This document shows, in pieces, positions 16,201 to 27,106 of a stretch of DNA of 64,000 nt. Both the position numbers and the translations under genes were made by a program. This DNA is from Coptis chinensis. Lineage: Eukaryota > Streptophyta > Magnoliopsida > Ranunculales > Ranunculaceae. The notes beneath the pieces were generated by a model that saw only the letters and a program-made list of their open reading frames with translations, ran no database searches and was not told the DNA's origin. The stretch is taken from NCBI GenBank assembly GCA_015680905.1, contig CM027377.1, positions 4,984,501 to 5,048,500 on the forward strand, read 5' to 3'. Each line of letters starts with the position of its first letter. Position 1 is the stretch's first letter.

Positions 16201-17929
16201 AGTAGTGGTGATGAAGATAATCACACGGTTAGTTCTAATTGAAAATCTTCATTTTGACGACTTTTTAAAGTTTTTCTTTACTGTATGGATTCTTCATAGA
16301 AAAAATAGCCAAAGTGGGTAATGTATTTACCCCGAAATTTCAATTGGGGTAGCACTTTTTTTCTCGCCGATTGGGGTAACGAACTTAGTAAATTGGTCAA
16401 TCTGGGTAATCCGTTTCACGTGTAATATATTTTTGTCAAAAAAAAAAGAGCAAAAACAATTTTTTACATCTCATTTTTATGTTTGTACATGAGCTAGCAC
16501 ATGTAGTTAATCTTTACTTTGAAAAATACGAACAACCTTTACTCTGAAAAAACCTCATTCTTTCTGGACTATGATATAATGGTTTTCCCTTTTGTTTTTC
16601 CTCTACCTAGCTCGATGATTCCTTGATTTTGTATGATTGCTAGAAGTTGGCAACAAATGTTTTTTTGTATGTTTGCTAATGTATTACAAACAAGGAGTGA
16701 TAGTGTTGATCTGAACTACTCACATTTCATCTTATTCTGCTAATTAACAACAAAGTTGGATCTATAATACTCAGTGATGTCAACCACTTAGTTTGCAAAC
16801 CATGTCACTACGTTTGGTCTTGCTGGATTCCAACCAATATGTAAGAACATAGTAGCGTATGTTTACCAAGTGAGAAGAACGACATTCAGCAACATCCAGA
16901 CTTTCAGACCATATGTCTACCGAGTTCACAAGATGCGACATCATACTCAAAGAGCTTTAAGACCATACCAATTACCAATATAACGATGAAGGGTCAAGTT
17001 TCTCTGTGAAAGATTCTCAATCAAATGTGCTAACTCATTCTAGGCATGACTCTTTCCTGTATTTGTTGATCAAAGAGCTTTGATTTTGAAGTTCTACTAG
17101 ATCGTTTTTTTTTAGGAGAAGGCTACATACTGGTTTTATAATGTTGAAGACGACGAACTCACGTGCTCTCTTCACGAGCCATTCTCCAATGGTTATCTTA
17201 GGTGTTCACATTTAATTGAGCTGTCAATGGTTATCTGAGGTGGCAAACTGTTTACTGATGTGTCAAATAATAATTCAATTAAAACATTTACAGATGAATT
17301 AAAAATTGTACATAACGGTGATTTCAAACGGCAAGTTAACGGATTACCACGATTGACCAATTTACTAAGTTCATTACCCCAATTGACGAGAAAAAAAGTA
17401 TGTTGCCCCAATTGAAATTTCGGGGTAAGTACATTACCCGCTTTGGCTTCTTTTTTTTTCTTCATATTGTCAGTTCTTTTTCATTTTATCAGTACAATTT
17501 TTTCATTTTATCAGTACAATATGTAATGAAGTCATTACTTGTTATGTTTCTTAATCAGTTAATAATTAATTTTATTTTTTTCAATCAACTTATTAAACAT
17601 AATATGGATGCTAGGCTCCTAAGTATCTCTATGTCGTAAGTAACAAACTCCTAGATTTAATTGAAAACTTGCAGTGTAATTTGACCTAGGAACAAGTTGT
17701 ATTTCAAATGCCAGTATCCCCATGTAATACATTTATCTTTAGTAAAGAGCTAGGGTTTTTGGATGTGCAGGTAAGCATTTCAGATAGGCACCGCCCCCGT
17801 AAAAAGATGAAAGTTTCGAAGAAAGATAGAAAATGGGTGTTGAAGAAGAAGGAACAAATGAGGAAAAAAGGAAACATTGTCCCTCCTGACACCAAGTACA
17901 CAGCTCGCAAACGGAAGACTAGGTTTTGA
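13300..17929 (+). CDS. RID2: 18S rRNA (guanine-N7) methyltransferase RID2/BUD23, with 5' frame disruption
   Basis: BUD23/WBSCR22-type enzymes place m7G on 18S rRNA during small-subunit assembly in the nucleus; Arabidopsis RID2 is needed for nucleolar function. Nine exons: 13300-13396, 13487-13562, 13656-13739, 13831-13886, 14564-14620, 14831-14880, 14989-15141, 16092-16227, 17771-17929. The SAM-binding motif [15 protein letters not shown] is encoded across exons 2-3, followed by [22 protein letters not shown] and [12 protein letters not shown]. The basic C-terminus ([11 protein letters not shown] to [11 protein letters not shown]) is the family's nuclear/nucleolar tail. Exon phases agree and give 289 aa, the Arabidopsis length, if two bases missing after codon 11 are allowed for. 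As written, the ATG frame [11 protein letters not shown] leaves the conserved [11 protein letters not shown] frame at about 13333 and stops early. No ATG opens the conserved frame upstream. Confidence 0.9.
16299..17457. mobile_element. Non-autonomous Mutator-like element in RID2 intron 8
   Basis: The ends are inverted repeats of about 130 bp: AGCCAAAGTGGGTAATGTA near 16307 faces its near-complement before 17450, and both continue through ACCCCGAAATTTCAATTGGG. The element is flanked by a perfect 9-bp target duplication, TTCTTCATA, at 16290-16298 and 17458-17466. Long terminal inverted repeats with a 9-bp duplication are the signature of MULEs. No transposase is visible in its 1159 bp, so it must be mobilised in trans. 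It is spliced out with the RID2 intron. Confidence 0.88.
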
Positions 17930-18480
17930 TTTGGTTACTTCTCTGTGAACGTCTATTTATATGATTTCTGGCAATTTGGAGGGAACTACTGGCACACATT
18001 TTAATATTTACACAGTTTTTTGGACCTTTCAATACTTGGCTACATACCACAAAGAAGAGTGACGAACTATTTCTATCGGGAACTAATCAACTTTGTCAAG
18101 AGTTATTTTATTTGATATTTGATATAACTACTTTGTCCAGAGTACTGCCAATGTAATCACTATATTTGGTTTGTAAAGTCAAACATACCAAAGACCCTTT
18201 TATGTATTCTTCGTCCATCAATATTTTTGATTAGCAAATGTTAGAGGGTGTCGATATAAAATGATAACCATGGCAATAATAACAATCTTTAAAACAACAC
18301 AAAACATTCTCAATTAAGGATATTAACAAATAGTGAAAAGGCATAAGCATAAGTAGAACCTAGTACTATATAGCTATAATATTTTATCGTTATCCTCAAT
18401 TTATTTCCGAAGTCCCAACTCATTGAAAGAGAAAACGAGAGCCAGACTGAAATTGGGATTTGAAAGTGGGTTCTTTTTCC

Positions 18481-18580
18481 TTTTCATGCACAAGGAAGGT
18501 GGTTATTCTTGGCACGGAGTGGAGATTTTCGTTTTCATGCACAAGGAAGGTGGTTATTCTTCGCACGGAGTGGAGAAGGA
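18481..18580. repeat. 51-bp tandem duplication over the glyoxalase gene 3' end
   Basis: TTTTCATGCACAAGGAAGG starts at 18481 and again at 18532, and the identity runs for about 45 bases with one mismatch. The gene-proximal copy supplies the last codons and TGA of the glyoxalase gene; the other copy lies in the 3' UTR. Confidence 0.85.
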
Positions 18581-19267
18581 GCACACTGCACCATATGTTG
18601 CTGTTGGTGCTGTTTGATTCGAGAGCATGCTCGAATGGGTTCCCCAGCAAGTGGTATCACCGGAAGGTTGTCACAGTTACATATCTCAATCATGAAGCCG
18701 TCTGGGTCATGGAAGAACAATTGATCCACATATATTCCACCCTCTTTAACTGTTGCCTGCACATATTCAATGTCCATTTCCTTCAACTTCTTCTCCACTG
18801 CACCCATGCTCTCACACTGCAACATAAAATATTTATTTGGTCATTTTGAAACTCTCAATCTCTCATTGTTAGTTTAGAAGACTTGCCCATCATGATGAAA
18901 TGTAAATGTTTAGAGATAACTTGCCTGGAAAGAGATATGGTTATCCTTGGGATTGATCTTACTCTTCTTTGGCATTTTCTCGGGGTCCTCGGATTGCAAG
19001 AGATGTATCCCAATTCCATAACTGAACAACCTATGTACAGGAAAAATAACCGATCAATGACATGAGCTAGAATCGATCTTATTTCAATTCACATTCTACT
19101 ATATAAATTTACCATGCACCATCAAAATGAAAAGAACCAGGCCTCTTGATGGAAAAGAATCCAAGAACATTTTGATAAAATTCAAGTGATCTCTCCACTG
19201 ATTGACAAACAATTGAGATATGATTCATTGATGTGAGATTCAATGGATTTCCCTTGCCATTCAACAT
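18535..19267 (-). CDS. Glyoxalase I-like (VOC superfamily) protein
   Basis: Three exons, 19267-19113, 19030-18925 and 18816-18535, give 180 aa. The product matches the single-domain plant glyoxalase/bleomycin-resistance family related to Arabidopsis GLYI7. It starts MLNGKGNPLNLTSMNHISIV, where the His is a usual metal ligand, and runs through LEFYQNVLGFF, KINPKDNHISFQ and DQLFFHDPDGFMIEICNCD, whose Glu is another ligand position. A Gln/His-rich tail follows. Whether it has true lactoylglutathione lyase activity is unclear, as many plant relatives do not. Intron 2 uses a GC donor (CAG|GCAAGT) with a normal AG acceptor. The stop lies in a 51-bp tandem duplication. Confidence 0.9.
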
Positions 19268-19962
19268 CTTGACTAAGCTGCAGAAACATATATTACGAGC
19301 AACATAAATAGGATGAACTGTAAAACATGCACACTTATGTCTCTAGTCTCTACCAGTCATAGGAGGTGGTCTTTATAAGTATATATATAAGGTTGAAAGA
19401 TGACACATAGACTTTGCTGACTTGATCTAATCCGTTTTATGACTTCTATCCAAATGTAACAAAAGACTCGGGCAAACCATAATTGACTTCATCTATAATG
19501 AGCTAAATTCCAGCTGGAGCAGTTGCACTTTTGCAGGTAGATTCAAGAGTGTAGTCTCCATCTTAAGATCCTAAATACGCTCACTATTAACATTATAAAT
19601 TTATAACCACTATGGAGTCAGGATTTTCATCTTAGGATTAAATAAGTTGGTGCCCATTAATTAACACCAATTTCCCAAAATCTATGTAATAAAATCGAAT
19701 TTATCATTTTTGATGAATTATTGCAAATTTCATTATACTAATTTAATATAATTGATATACTTGGGAATGTAAAGAACCAATGCATATACAATTACTTGTT
19801 AATACCATTGTCAATATCTATCTATTTCGTCCACGATGAGTTATATTGTGAATCTGCCAATTGAACAGTCATTTGTATTCGTACAACCATCATAAAATGA
19901 GTCAGCTTAAATCTGTAAGGAAGGATCTACCATATACAAAAGAACTGAACATGATACAATTT
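19268..19962. other. Intergenic, upstream of the glyoxalase gene
   Basis: AT-rich DNA without coding signal. A TATATATAA stretch at 19382-19390 is about 115 bp upstream of the glyoxalase start codon but is not clearly a TATA box. Confidence 0.5.
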
Positions 19963-20005
19963 GTTAGTGTTACGACCTAAAAGTCTCTGAATCTCTCTTC
20001 TCCTC

Positions 20006-20599
20006 TGTAGGGGAGCGATATCCTCATAGGGCATCGCTTTTCGCGAGAGCATAAAAGCGGCTCAAGATATCGACCTCCAAGACAAACACGAGAACAAAAA
20101 GCGGACACCTGCGTGTCGCAGCATAAGATAGATGAATCAAAGGCGACCTCAAGACCGACTGCGAAAGCGGCTCGAGTAGGTGGTGCGATCGAAGATATCT
20201 CAGTACGAACACTTTGCGAGATAGAGAACGCTTCGAATAGAAACACAATCCACCAGGTGTAATGATTGCCAAGATCTTAGTGGTAATCTCAACACCGGAA
20301 ATAGGGACTACCGCGATCTACCCCAATCATAACGGATCGATTCAACACTCATCCGCGATCTCCACCCTACATTTGTACAAAAGAATACCGCGTGTCGGAA
20401 GGATCTCCTCTCAAAACTCTATAAATACCACCCTCGGAACTTCGTCGGACGATTCTTCTTCTCTCCCCGAAAAAGGAAAAAGCGAGAGAAGATCGTGGTG
20501 GCGATTAAGCTCCACAAATGACCTCGGTCACATCAAAATCCTAACCCTTCCCTTTCTTCCTAATTGTAATTAGGAGAAGACCAAAACGCTCCCTTTACA
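20006..20599 (+). repeat. 5' LTR of the Tat-like element
   Basis: It begins TGTAGGGGAGCG and ends CTTTACA, 594 bp. A TATA-like CTCTATAAATACC lies near 20418 and probably drives element transcription. It differs from the 3' LTR mainly by short length changes. Confidence 0.9.
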
Positions 20600-20600
20600 T

Positions 20601-20616
20601 TGGCGCCGTGCGTGGT
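20601..20616 (+). other. Primer-binding site
   Basis: TGGCGCCGTGCGTGG follows the 5' LTR after one base. The TGGCGCCG core is common in plant gypsy elements that prime from a tRNA 3' end; the exact tRNA is not determined here. Confidence 0.75.
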
Positions 20617-20759
20617 TTTCGATTCTTGGAGCCGCGAGATCATCTCTAATTCTCCGACCCGAAGCATGGTTAGCATAGAAGCTCGAGTTGAACCTTGCTC
20701 ACCGGTTAGGAGTAACGAATGAGAGCATTTCCTTGCTCGGGGAGGAAAATGCTACCTTC

Positions 20760-21850
20760 TGCTTTCAGTGGATAGTTATCGGCAACAACAAATCGGGAAG
20801 CGGTTGAACACGGCATCAATGGCGTTAATCAGCCGAACAACGAGTTGTCCCAAAGGATTGGCGGACCTCTGCGAAGAAAGACTTCGTCCAGTTGTACACA
20901 AGATGCTTAAGGCGTATCAGCGCATCTCCGTTCACCTTGAGGGTCCTCGGCAAATCCTCTCCACCGCGACTTTATCCGATACGCTTTCCATGTATGACGG
21001 CGGCACATTTTTGGTCGAAGATGTGGCTCGCTATATTCAAAGTCCGGCACTTTACGGCTTCCCGAGTTTCGATTATCTCCACCTGCAGTTATTTCCGGCC
21101 CGGCCTTCGGGATGGCGGCTCGATTGGTTCTTCTCAGCGAGTCGATTCTATCAACACCTTGAGCGACTTCGCGGTTGTTAAGCCCGGCCCGGTCACGTAA
21201 CAGCGGAAGAAGGCGATCTTGATTCTCTGTTTCAATTATCTTTCAAGGAGGGCGAAACTATTAAGTGAATTCCTAGGGCGGTTCAAGGCCGAATCGCTGG
21301 CGTGCATGGAAAGTGGCTTGAAAGAATCTTTAGCCACAATCGGCTTTTTCTAATGCTTGCCGAGTCGCCTTGCAGCGACCTTGCTAGGTCGTTGATGAAG
21401 GAACGCCATGAGACAACCGTCCAGGAGCTCTACGCTCGCGTCGACAAAATACATCAAGTTGCGGGAAACCTTAAAACTCCATGGTTTTAGCGAGAGAGCC
21501 ACGAGGTTAAGCCGAAGTCTCGGATCGTTCCCCACGGGGGCAAGAGCGCCAAAATTAAACGCTTGCACCGGCTTCGTGCCGATCGGATAACGAGAGAGTT
21601 TATCTTGTCCTCACTCGCTCCCCAGTCCACATCTTGGATAAGATCAAAATCGCCATTCATTTTCCGGCCAAAACATCGGGGCAGACCCGCGGATCGACTG
21701 GCAAGCCTTTTGTGCATTTCATAAAGCAAAGTGCCATGAAACCCGATGCATCTTTGGGGGCTCGAGCATTATCTCAAGACACGGTGGAAATTTGGTTATA
21801 TCAAACATTACACTAGCATTCACGATGGCGACTGCGTCATAAGTTGATAG
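20760..21850 (+). pseudogene. Retrotransposon gag, frameshifted
   Basis: Fragments in several frames follow the order of Tat-lineage gag: a segment with VLGK and YDGG, VEDVARYIQSPALYG, GETIKEFLGRFKAESLA, RSLMKERHETTVQELYARVDK, then GQTRGSTGKPF and a partial zinc-knuckle-like piece near 21700. Gag forms the particle in which reverse transcription takes place. At least five frame changes are needed to join the parts, so no full protein is made. Confidence 0.75.
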
Positions 21851-22129
21851 CTTCGTCGTTAATGCGTAGTCGATCTCCCTCTCACCGTTACCGCCCGAGT
21901 ATCACGGGCTCGTCCTCCCATCGGTAGATGGCGTTCCGTGATCGATCTGCGTCCGCGAGAGAAGGCAACACTTCGTCCGATCGTGACAATGCTCGCACTA
22001 TTCATGTGATTACCTTTCGGACGATTCCGTGACCTCTTCCCGAGAGAAAAGCGCGGGGTTAGGCTCTTCGGGAAGTCTATCATTTTACTTCCGCAGGCAG
22101 ACTCCGCCCGCGTGGTTCAGTCGCGTGCT

Positions 22130-22680
22130 TGCGGCGATATCACTTTCCGCGAGAGGCCGACTTAAGCAAAGTTTGCCTTCCTCATAATGGCGTTGGTCGT
22201 TCATGTCAAAATCGGCGCCCGACGATCAAAGCGGCGTCTGATCGACCACGCGGTTCTTGTGACATCCTATTTTACCACACTATGCAAAGAGATGAACCTC
22301 CCCAAGTCGGTTCGTTGACCCAATCGCCCCGCTACGGGTTCAATGGCTCCAGGCCCGACCCCATTAGTGACATTATCTTACCGGTATCGGTGGGATCTCG
22401 AGAAGATAAAATTACACGTAATACTTTCGGTTCTGCGTTCTCCGCGACAAATTAAGCCATACAATGCCATCCTCGGACGGGCTGGATTCATCGGATGCAA
22501 GGCGCATGCATCCACTTTACATCAAGTTCTCCGTTTCCCGGACCTCGAGGCATGATGGAGCTTGAAGCAATCAACTTGAAGCGTACCATTGCAACCGAGT
22601 CAATCAATCGAATGCACTGCTTTCGTGAATTGCTTCCCACCATACGAGGATCCCTCGGCTACCAATGGCACGGGACTTAG
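22130..22680 (+). pseudogene. Retropepsin-like protease region, frameshifted
   Basis: Recognisable pieces are HVKIGARRSKRRLID, where the usual active-site D-S/T-G lies just after, ITLPVSVG-like sequence near 22370, and PYNAILGRAGFIGCKAHAST with LHQVLRFP near 22460-22545. These match the stretch before reverse transcriptase in plant gypsy pol. The catalytic triplet itself is not intact in any one frame. Confidence 0.7.
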
Positions 22681-23189
22681 TCGAAGTCCAACCCGCCAAG
22701 CGCCAAAGCGGCGGCGGGGCTCTTCCAGCGAAGTTCTCTCCATGCCGATACACGCTTTTCGCACCCCGAGTCCTCGATGCGCCCGGTATGGACCTCTAGC
22801 ATCGAACCAACGTCGGTTACCTTTGTCGGTACCTTTGTCGGGTTAAAGTTTGAGATCGTCTCATTTCATATCAAGCCGCCCACAATTGTCGGCCGCCGAC
22901 AGCTCCATCAATGTGCTTGCGGCCGGGGCCCCTCCCGGTCGTGGATACCCACAGCGGCGTTCAGAAGGTCGCTCCACATTCGTGACCGGTCAGTCGTCCA
23001 CGGTGTTCGGATCTCCTCCGATGGCGAGTTTGCTAAGCGATTAGCCATCAAATTTAAAAGCCTCCGGTGAGAAAAGAAAGAGTGAATCTTGGCACGAAGA
23101 AGACCCCAGTTTTGTATGTAGGGGCTAACCTCGACCCCACACTCGGATCCACAACTTGTAAATTTCTTATCTATGAATAAAGATGTTTT

Positions 23190-24560
23190 GCTTGGTGGTA
23201 TATCGATGTGCCGAATCGATCCTAACCGCATGCCACAAATTAAATGTGAACCCCAATGCCGGACCAGGTTCGACCGCGACCTGCGTCGACTATCCTGCGC
23301 TTTCAAAAGCCATCAATGGCGAGGTCGAAAAACTCAAGCAAATTCGGTTTCATCGAGAAAGGTAGACTACCCCCGAGTGGATTGCCAACATTGTCGCCGT
23401 CCCCAAAAGAATGGCGCGGTTAAACATGTGTCGATTTCACAAATGTCAATCGGGGCCAGCTAAAAGATAGCTTTCCGCTGCCTCGCATTGACCAAGCTGG
23501 TCGACCAAAACTGTGGTCATGAACTCCTCTCCTTTATGGATCGTCACGATTAAGGTACAACCAAATCCCACTCGCCCGGCGAAGATCAAGAGAAGACTTA
23601 GTTCATCCGCGAACAAAGGGATCTATTGTTACAACGTCCTCCGTTCGGTCGAAGAACGCTTTGGAGCCGATACCAGCGCTTAGTCGCGGACATGTTCAAA
23701 GACATGTTAAAAGCGACACCATGGAGGTCTACATTGGCGACATGGTGGTCAAAAGCAAAAATCGGTGATCACCTCACCCACTCGAACAAAGCGTTCTCGG
23801 ACCGCCGTTACGGGCATGAAGGCGAACCAGGAAAAATGCCTCTTTGGGGCGTCCCTCCCAAAAGTTTTTAGGGTATCGGTGTCGCGTGTGGGATCGAGGC
23901 CAATCGACCAGATCCGAAGCGTTCTTGGATATGCCCGATCCACGCAAAAAACAAATCTGAAGTTGTCGGGAATGGTGTTGGCTCAACCGTTCATATCAAG
24001 GGCCTCGGATAAGTGCGGACCGTTCCTACGACTCCTCAAAAGCGAGCCGTTCTCATGGAAGCGATCAATGTCATCATGCATTAAGCTACTCTCAAAGAGT
24101 ATCTCACCACGCCTCCGTCTTAGCCAAGCCGATTACATGGAGACACACTGGGGCTTTATCGGCCATATCGATTTAGCCATCATTTCGGTTCTCTTTAAAG
24201 AGGAGAACAATTGAGGAGAAGCCGATCTACTTCACGAGTAAGACACTCCGCCCGGCCGAAAAGAATTACTCCTTCACGGAGCGAGCCGTACTTTCGCTTT
24301 GTTGTATTCCGCATACGGAAATTCAGACCGTACTTTCAAGCACATCAATCAAAGTTCTCACCGACCTTCCATTGAAGAAAGTCCTTCATAAAGAAAACAA
24401 GACTACTCGAATGGCGGTTTGGGCGAAGAACTTCGGAGAACACCACATCGAGTTAGTCCCCGCTTCTCGAGAAAAGGTCGGTCGTTCTTTGATTTCCTCA
24501 TGATTTCCGGTCGAAGACCCCAGTTGGAACAAAGAAACCGAGCTCCCAAACACGCAAACG
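23190..24560 (+). pseudogene. Reverse transcriptase region, frameshifted, catalytic site altered
   Basis: Pieces in conserved order: CHKLNVNPNA (23231), KAINGEVEKLKQ, DYPRVDCQ-type loop, KNGAVKHV, GIYCYNVL, QRLVADMFKDML (23670), YIGDMVVKS (23730), KCLFG, FISRASDKCGPF, TTPP, then KPIYF-type and ERAVLAL-like sequence of the connection domain. The usual YIDD box reads YIGD (23730-23741), losing one of two catalytic aspartates. Several frame changes interrupt the domain. Confidence 0.85.
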
Positions 24561-24574
24561 TCGAATCATCGCCA

Positions 24575-24790
24575 GTCTCTCTTTGTGGATGGTTCGAGTA
24601 ACCTCGGTGGAAGCGGCATCGGTCGTCTTAGTTTCCCCGGCGGAAATATGATTGAAAAGTCGGTTAGCATTGACTTTGCCACTTCCAACAATGAAGCCCA
24701 GTCTGAAGCACTAATTAGGGGACTAAGGATGGCTGCCGGGGCGGTTGTCGAAGAGCTCCAAGTCTTTAGTGACTTCATGGCCGTGGATTA
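24575..24790 (+). pseudogene. RNase H domain fragment
   Basis: FVDGSSNLGGSGIG, with the first catalytic Asp, then SIDFATSNNEAQSEALIRGLR, with the usual Glu, and VFSD with the third acidic residue. It removes the RNA strand after reverse transcription. This is one of the few stretches open for about 200 bases. Confidence 0.85.
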
Positions 24791-25289
24791 AGCCCGGGTT
24801 GCAAAAATACACTACCCACGAAGTAACCTTTCCAAAGTATCTTGGTCGTTCATCGGTTATTGCCTTCCTTTTTTAGCGGTACATATACATCATTTCTTGC
24901 GTGAGGAGAACATACACGCAGATAGTTTAGCTTATTTGGCTACCCGGACCGAGCTGCGTTCCCGACAAGTTCTCGTTGGGGTAGTCGATCGACCATACCA
25001 AATTCGACCACACCTTGATGATAAGCGACCTATTTCCTCTCTCCGCCCGGTCGGTTAAGCCAATCATGGATGCGACCCGTCATCGATTATATCCGACCGC
25101 GGACGGCTCCACGAGGGCGTGCCAAGGCCAGCGGAGTCTCTTATCAAGCTTCGGCGTTATTGTTTAGTCAAAACAAGTTATTCCGGAAATCGGTGGCCCA
25201 CACCTACGATGCATTACCCGAGCGAGGGTCAATTAATTTTTGCGAAAATCCACGAAGGAGAATGTGGAAATCAGCCCGTGACGCTCGTT

Positions 25290-26270
25290 AGCTCCACAAG
25301 GCCATCTCCGAGGATATTTACGGCCCGGATCGCGGTCGATGCTAAAGCATCGTCCTCAAATGTCTCAAATGCCAAGCGTTAAGCCACAATATCATCCAAC
25401 TGCTTGTAGCTTGGCCCGACATAATAGCGAGCCGTAGCCATTTCACATGTGGGGCATGGACATTATGGGACCATTCATCCCACGGAAAGTCTTGGCTTCC
25501 GCTTTGTCCTAGCTGCCACCGACTACTTCACCAAGTGGGTCGAGGCCATTCCTCTCGCGCACGTCAAAGAGTCCCATGTCCATGAACTTCATCACGGACT
25601 CACATTATCACCAGATTTGGGTTACCACATACAGCGGTAATGGACAATGGGCCTCAATTCAAAGGCGAAACGATCAAAGAGTTCCTAGCCAAGTGGAAGA
25701 TCATTCATGCGTTCTCTACTCCGCAGTACGCTCAGAGTAATGGTCAAGCAGAAGCCAGTAACAAAGCTATCTTGGAAAATTTGAAGAAAAAGATTGAGAA
25801 GAATAAGAGCCAATGGCCAAATCGGTTGGAAAACATCTATGGGCTCACGCCGCAACGGCTTCGCTCGATGCCGTGAGTAAGCCATTCTCCTTATGTTATG
25901 GCCGCGAAGCCGTAATTCCCTGGCCCGACCGTCACTACAACTCGATCCGAACTTGTCGAGTCGGGGCATAACGACTCCGTGTTATCACGAGGCGTCGACC
26001 TCTTTGGAAGAAAAGCGGGACTTAGCTGCCGTCGAGTCGCCTCTTATCGACAAACTCAAGAACTCCTGACAACAAGCGAGTTCATCCTAGGTCTTTTCAA
26101 CTGGCGACCTAGTGCTCAAAAAGACGCGGGGCGACTCCAAGTTAGCACCCACATGGGAAGGCCCTACATGCGTGGAGCGGCGTCGTTGGCAATGGAGCAT
26201 CTTGGATAAGAACCCAAGAGGGAAGATGTTGCCTCGACCTTGGAATACTTATCTCGAAAAATTTTATCGA
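25290..26270 (+). pseudogene. Integrase region, frameshifted
   Basis: The core has DYFTKWVEAIPLAHV (first Asp), MDNGPQFKGETIKEFL (second Asp, 25643) and STPQYAQSNGQAEASNKAIL (catalytic Glu). KIEKNKSQWPNRLEN follows. The pol C-terminus reads like GKMLPRPWNTYL and stops near 26270. Upstream, a His/Cys zinc-binding part is suggested near 25300-25400. Integrase inserts the cDNA; here frames break between the core strands. Confidence 0.85.
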
Positions 26271-26378
26271 TAAGCGCCATTAATGTTGTAAATCTTTTGT
26301 TTTCATTAATGAAAGACAAGTTTTTGTCTTGGTGATACTATCTACTCCAGTTAGTTGTATTGAGTGCGACTCACGGGG

Positions 26379-27075
26379 CTACTTAGCCTCTCCAATTCTT
26401 ATAACGTCGAGGACCTATATTTCTAGGATCGACTTCTTGCGAAACGCTCTCGGACGAATCGATACCTCGTGAGCTCCGCTCCGGCTACTTAGCCTCTCCA
26501 ATTCTTATAACGCGTCGAGGGACCTATATTTCTAGGATCGACTAAAGGCTCTTTCGGCTTGATGAGGGGGGACTTCCGGGGCTCCGCGGGGCTACTTAGC
26601 CTCTCCAATTCTTATAACGTCGAGGACCTATATTTCTAGGATCGACTAAAGCGAGAACGCTCTCGGTGGCGGGACGACTTCGAGGGAGCTCACCGGCTAC
26701 ATAGCCTCTCCAATTCTTATGTAACGTCGAGGACCTATATTTCTAGGATCGACTACACGAGAACGCTCTCGGTGGCGGGCGACTCTCACCGGAGCTCACC
26801 GGGCTACATAGCCTCTCGAATTCTTGTTACGTCGAGGACCTATATTTCTAGGATCGACTACTACGAGAACGCTCCTCCCGCATGAAAGCGCGACTCTCTC
26901 GGAGCTCAGCGGCTACATAGCCTTTGCAAGTCTTGTTACGTCGCGGCCCTACATTTTTAGGATCGACCACCGCGAGAGCGCTCTCATCGCGGCAAGCGCT
27001 CTCCGGCTCCACGGGCACCGTAACCCATCCGGTTCTGTCACATCAACGACCTATATTTCTAGGGTTGACTACTTA
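26379..27075 (+). repeat. Tandem repeat, about 106-bp unit, six to seven copies
   Basis: CTACTTAGCC or CTACATAGCC starts units at 26379, 26485, 26592, 26697, 26804 and 26913; a seventh, diverged unit ends near 27075. Each unit has CCTATATTTCTAGGATCGAC. The block lies just after pol. Tandem arrays in the 3' region of Tat elements are known and can seed satellites. Confidence 0.92.
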
Positions 27076-27106
27076 ACGGGGCCAGCGTATTTATAAGATC
27101 AAGATG

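Noticed and set aside
17193..17465. 90-codon minus-strand ORF within RID2 intron 8
   Set aside because: It lies within the MULE and reads through its inverted repeat; no transposase motifs.
26379..27075. CRISPR-like array appearance
   Set aside because: Units have variable linkers around a conserved core, but this is eukaryotic retrotransposon DNA; it is a Tat-type tandem repeat.
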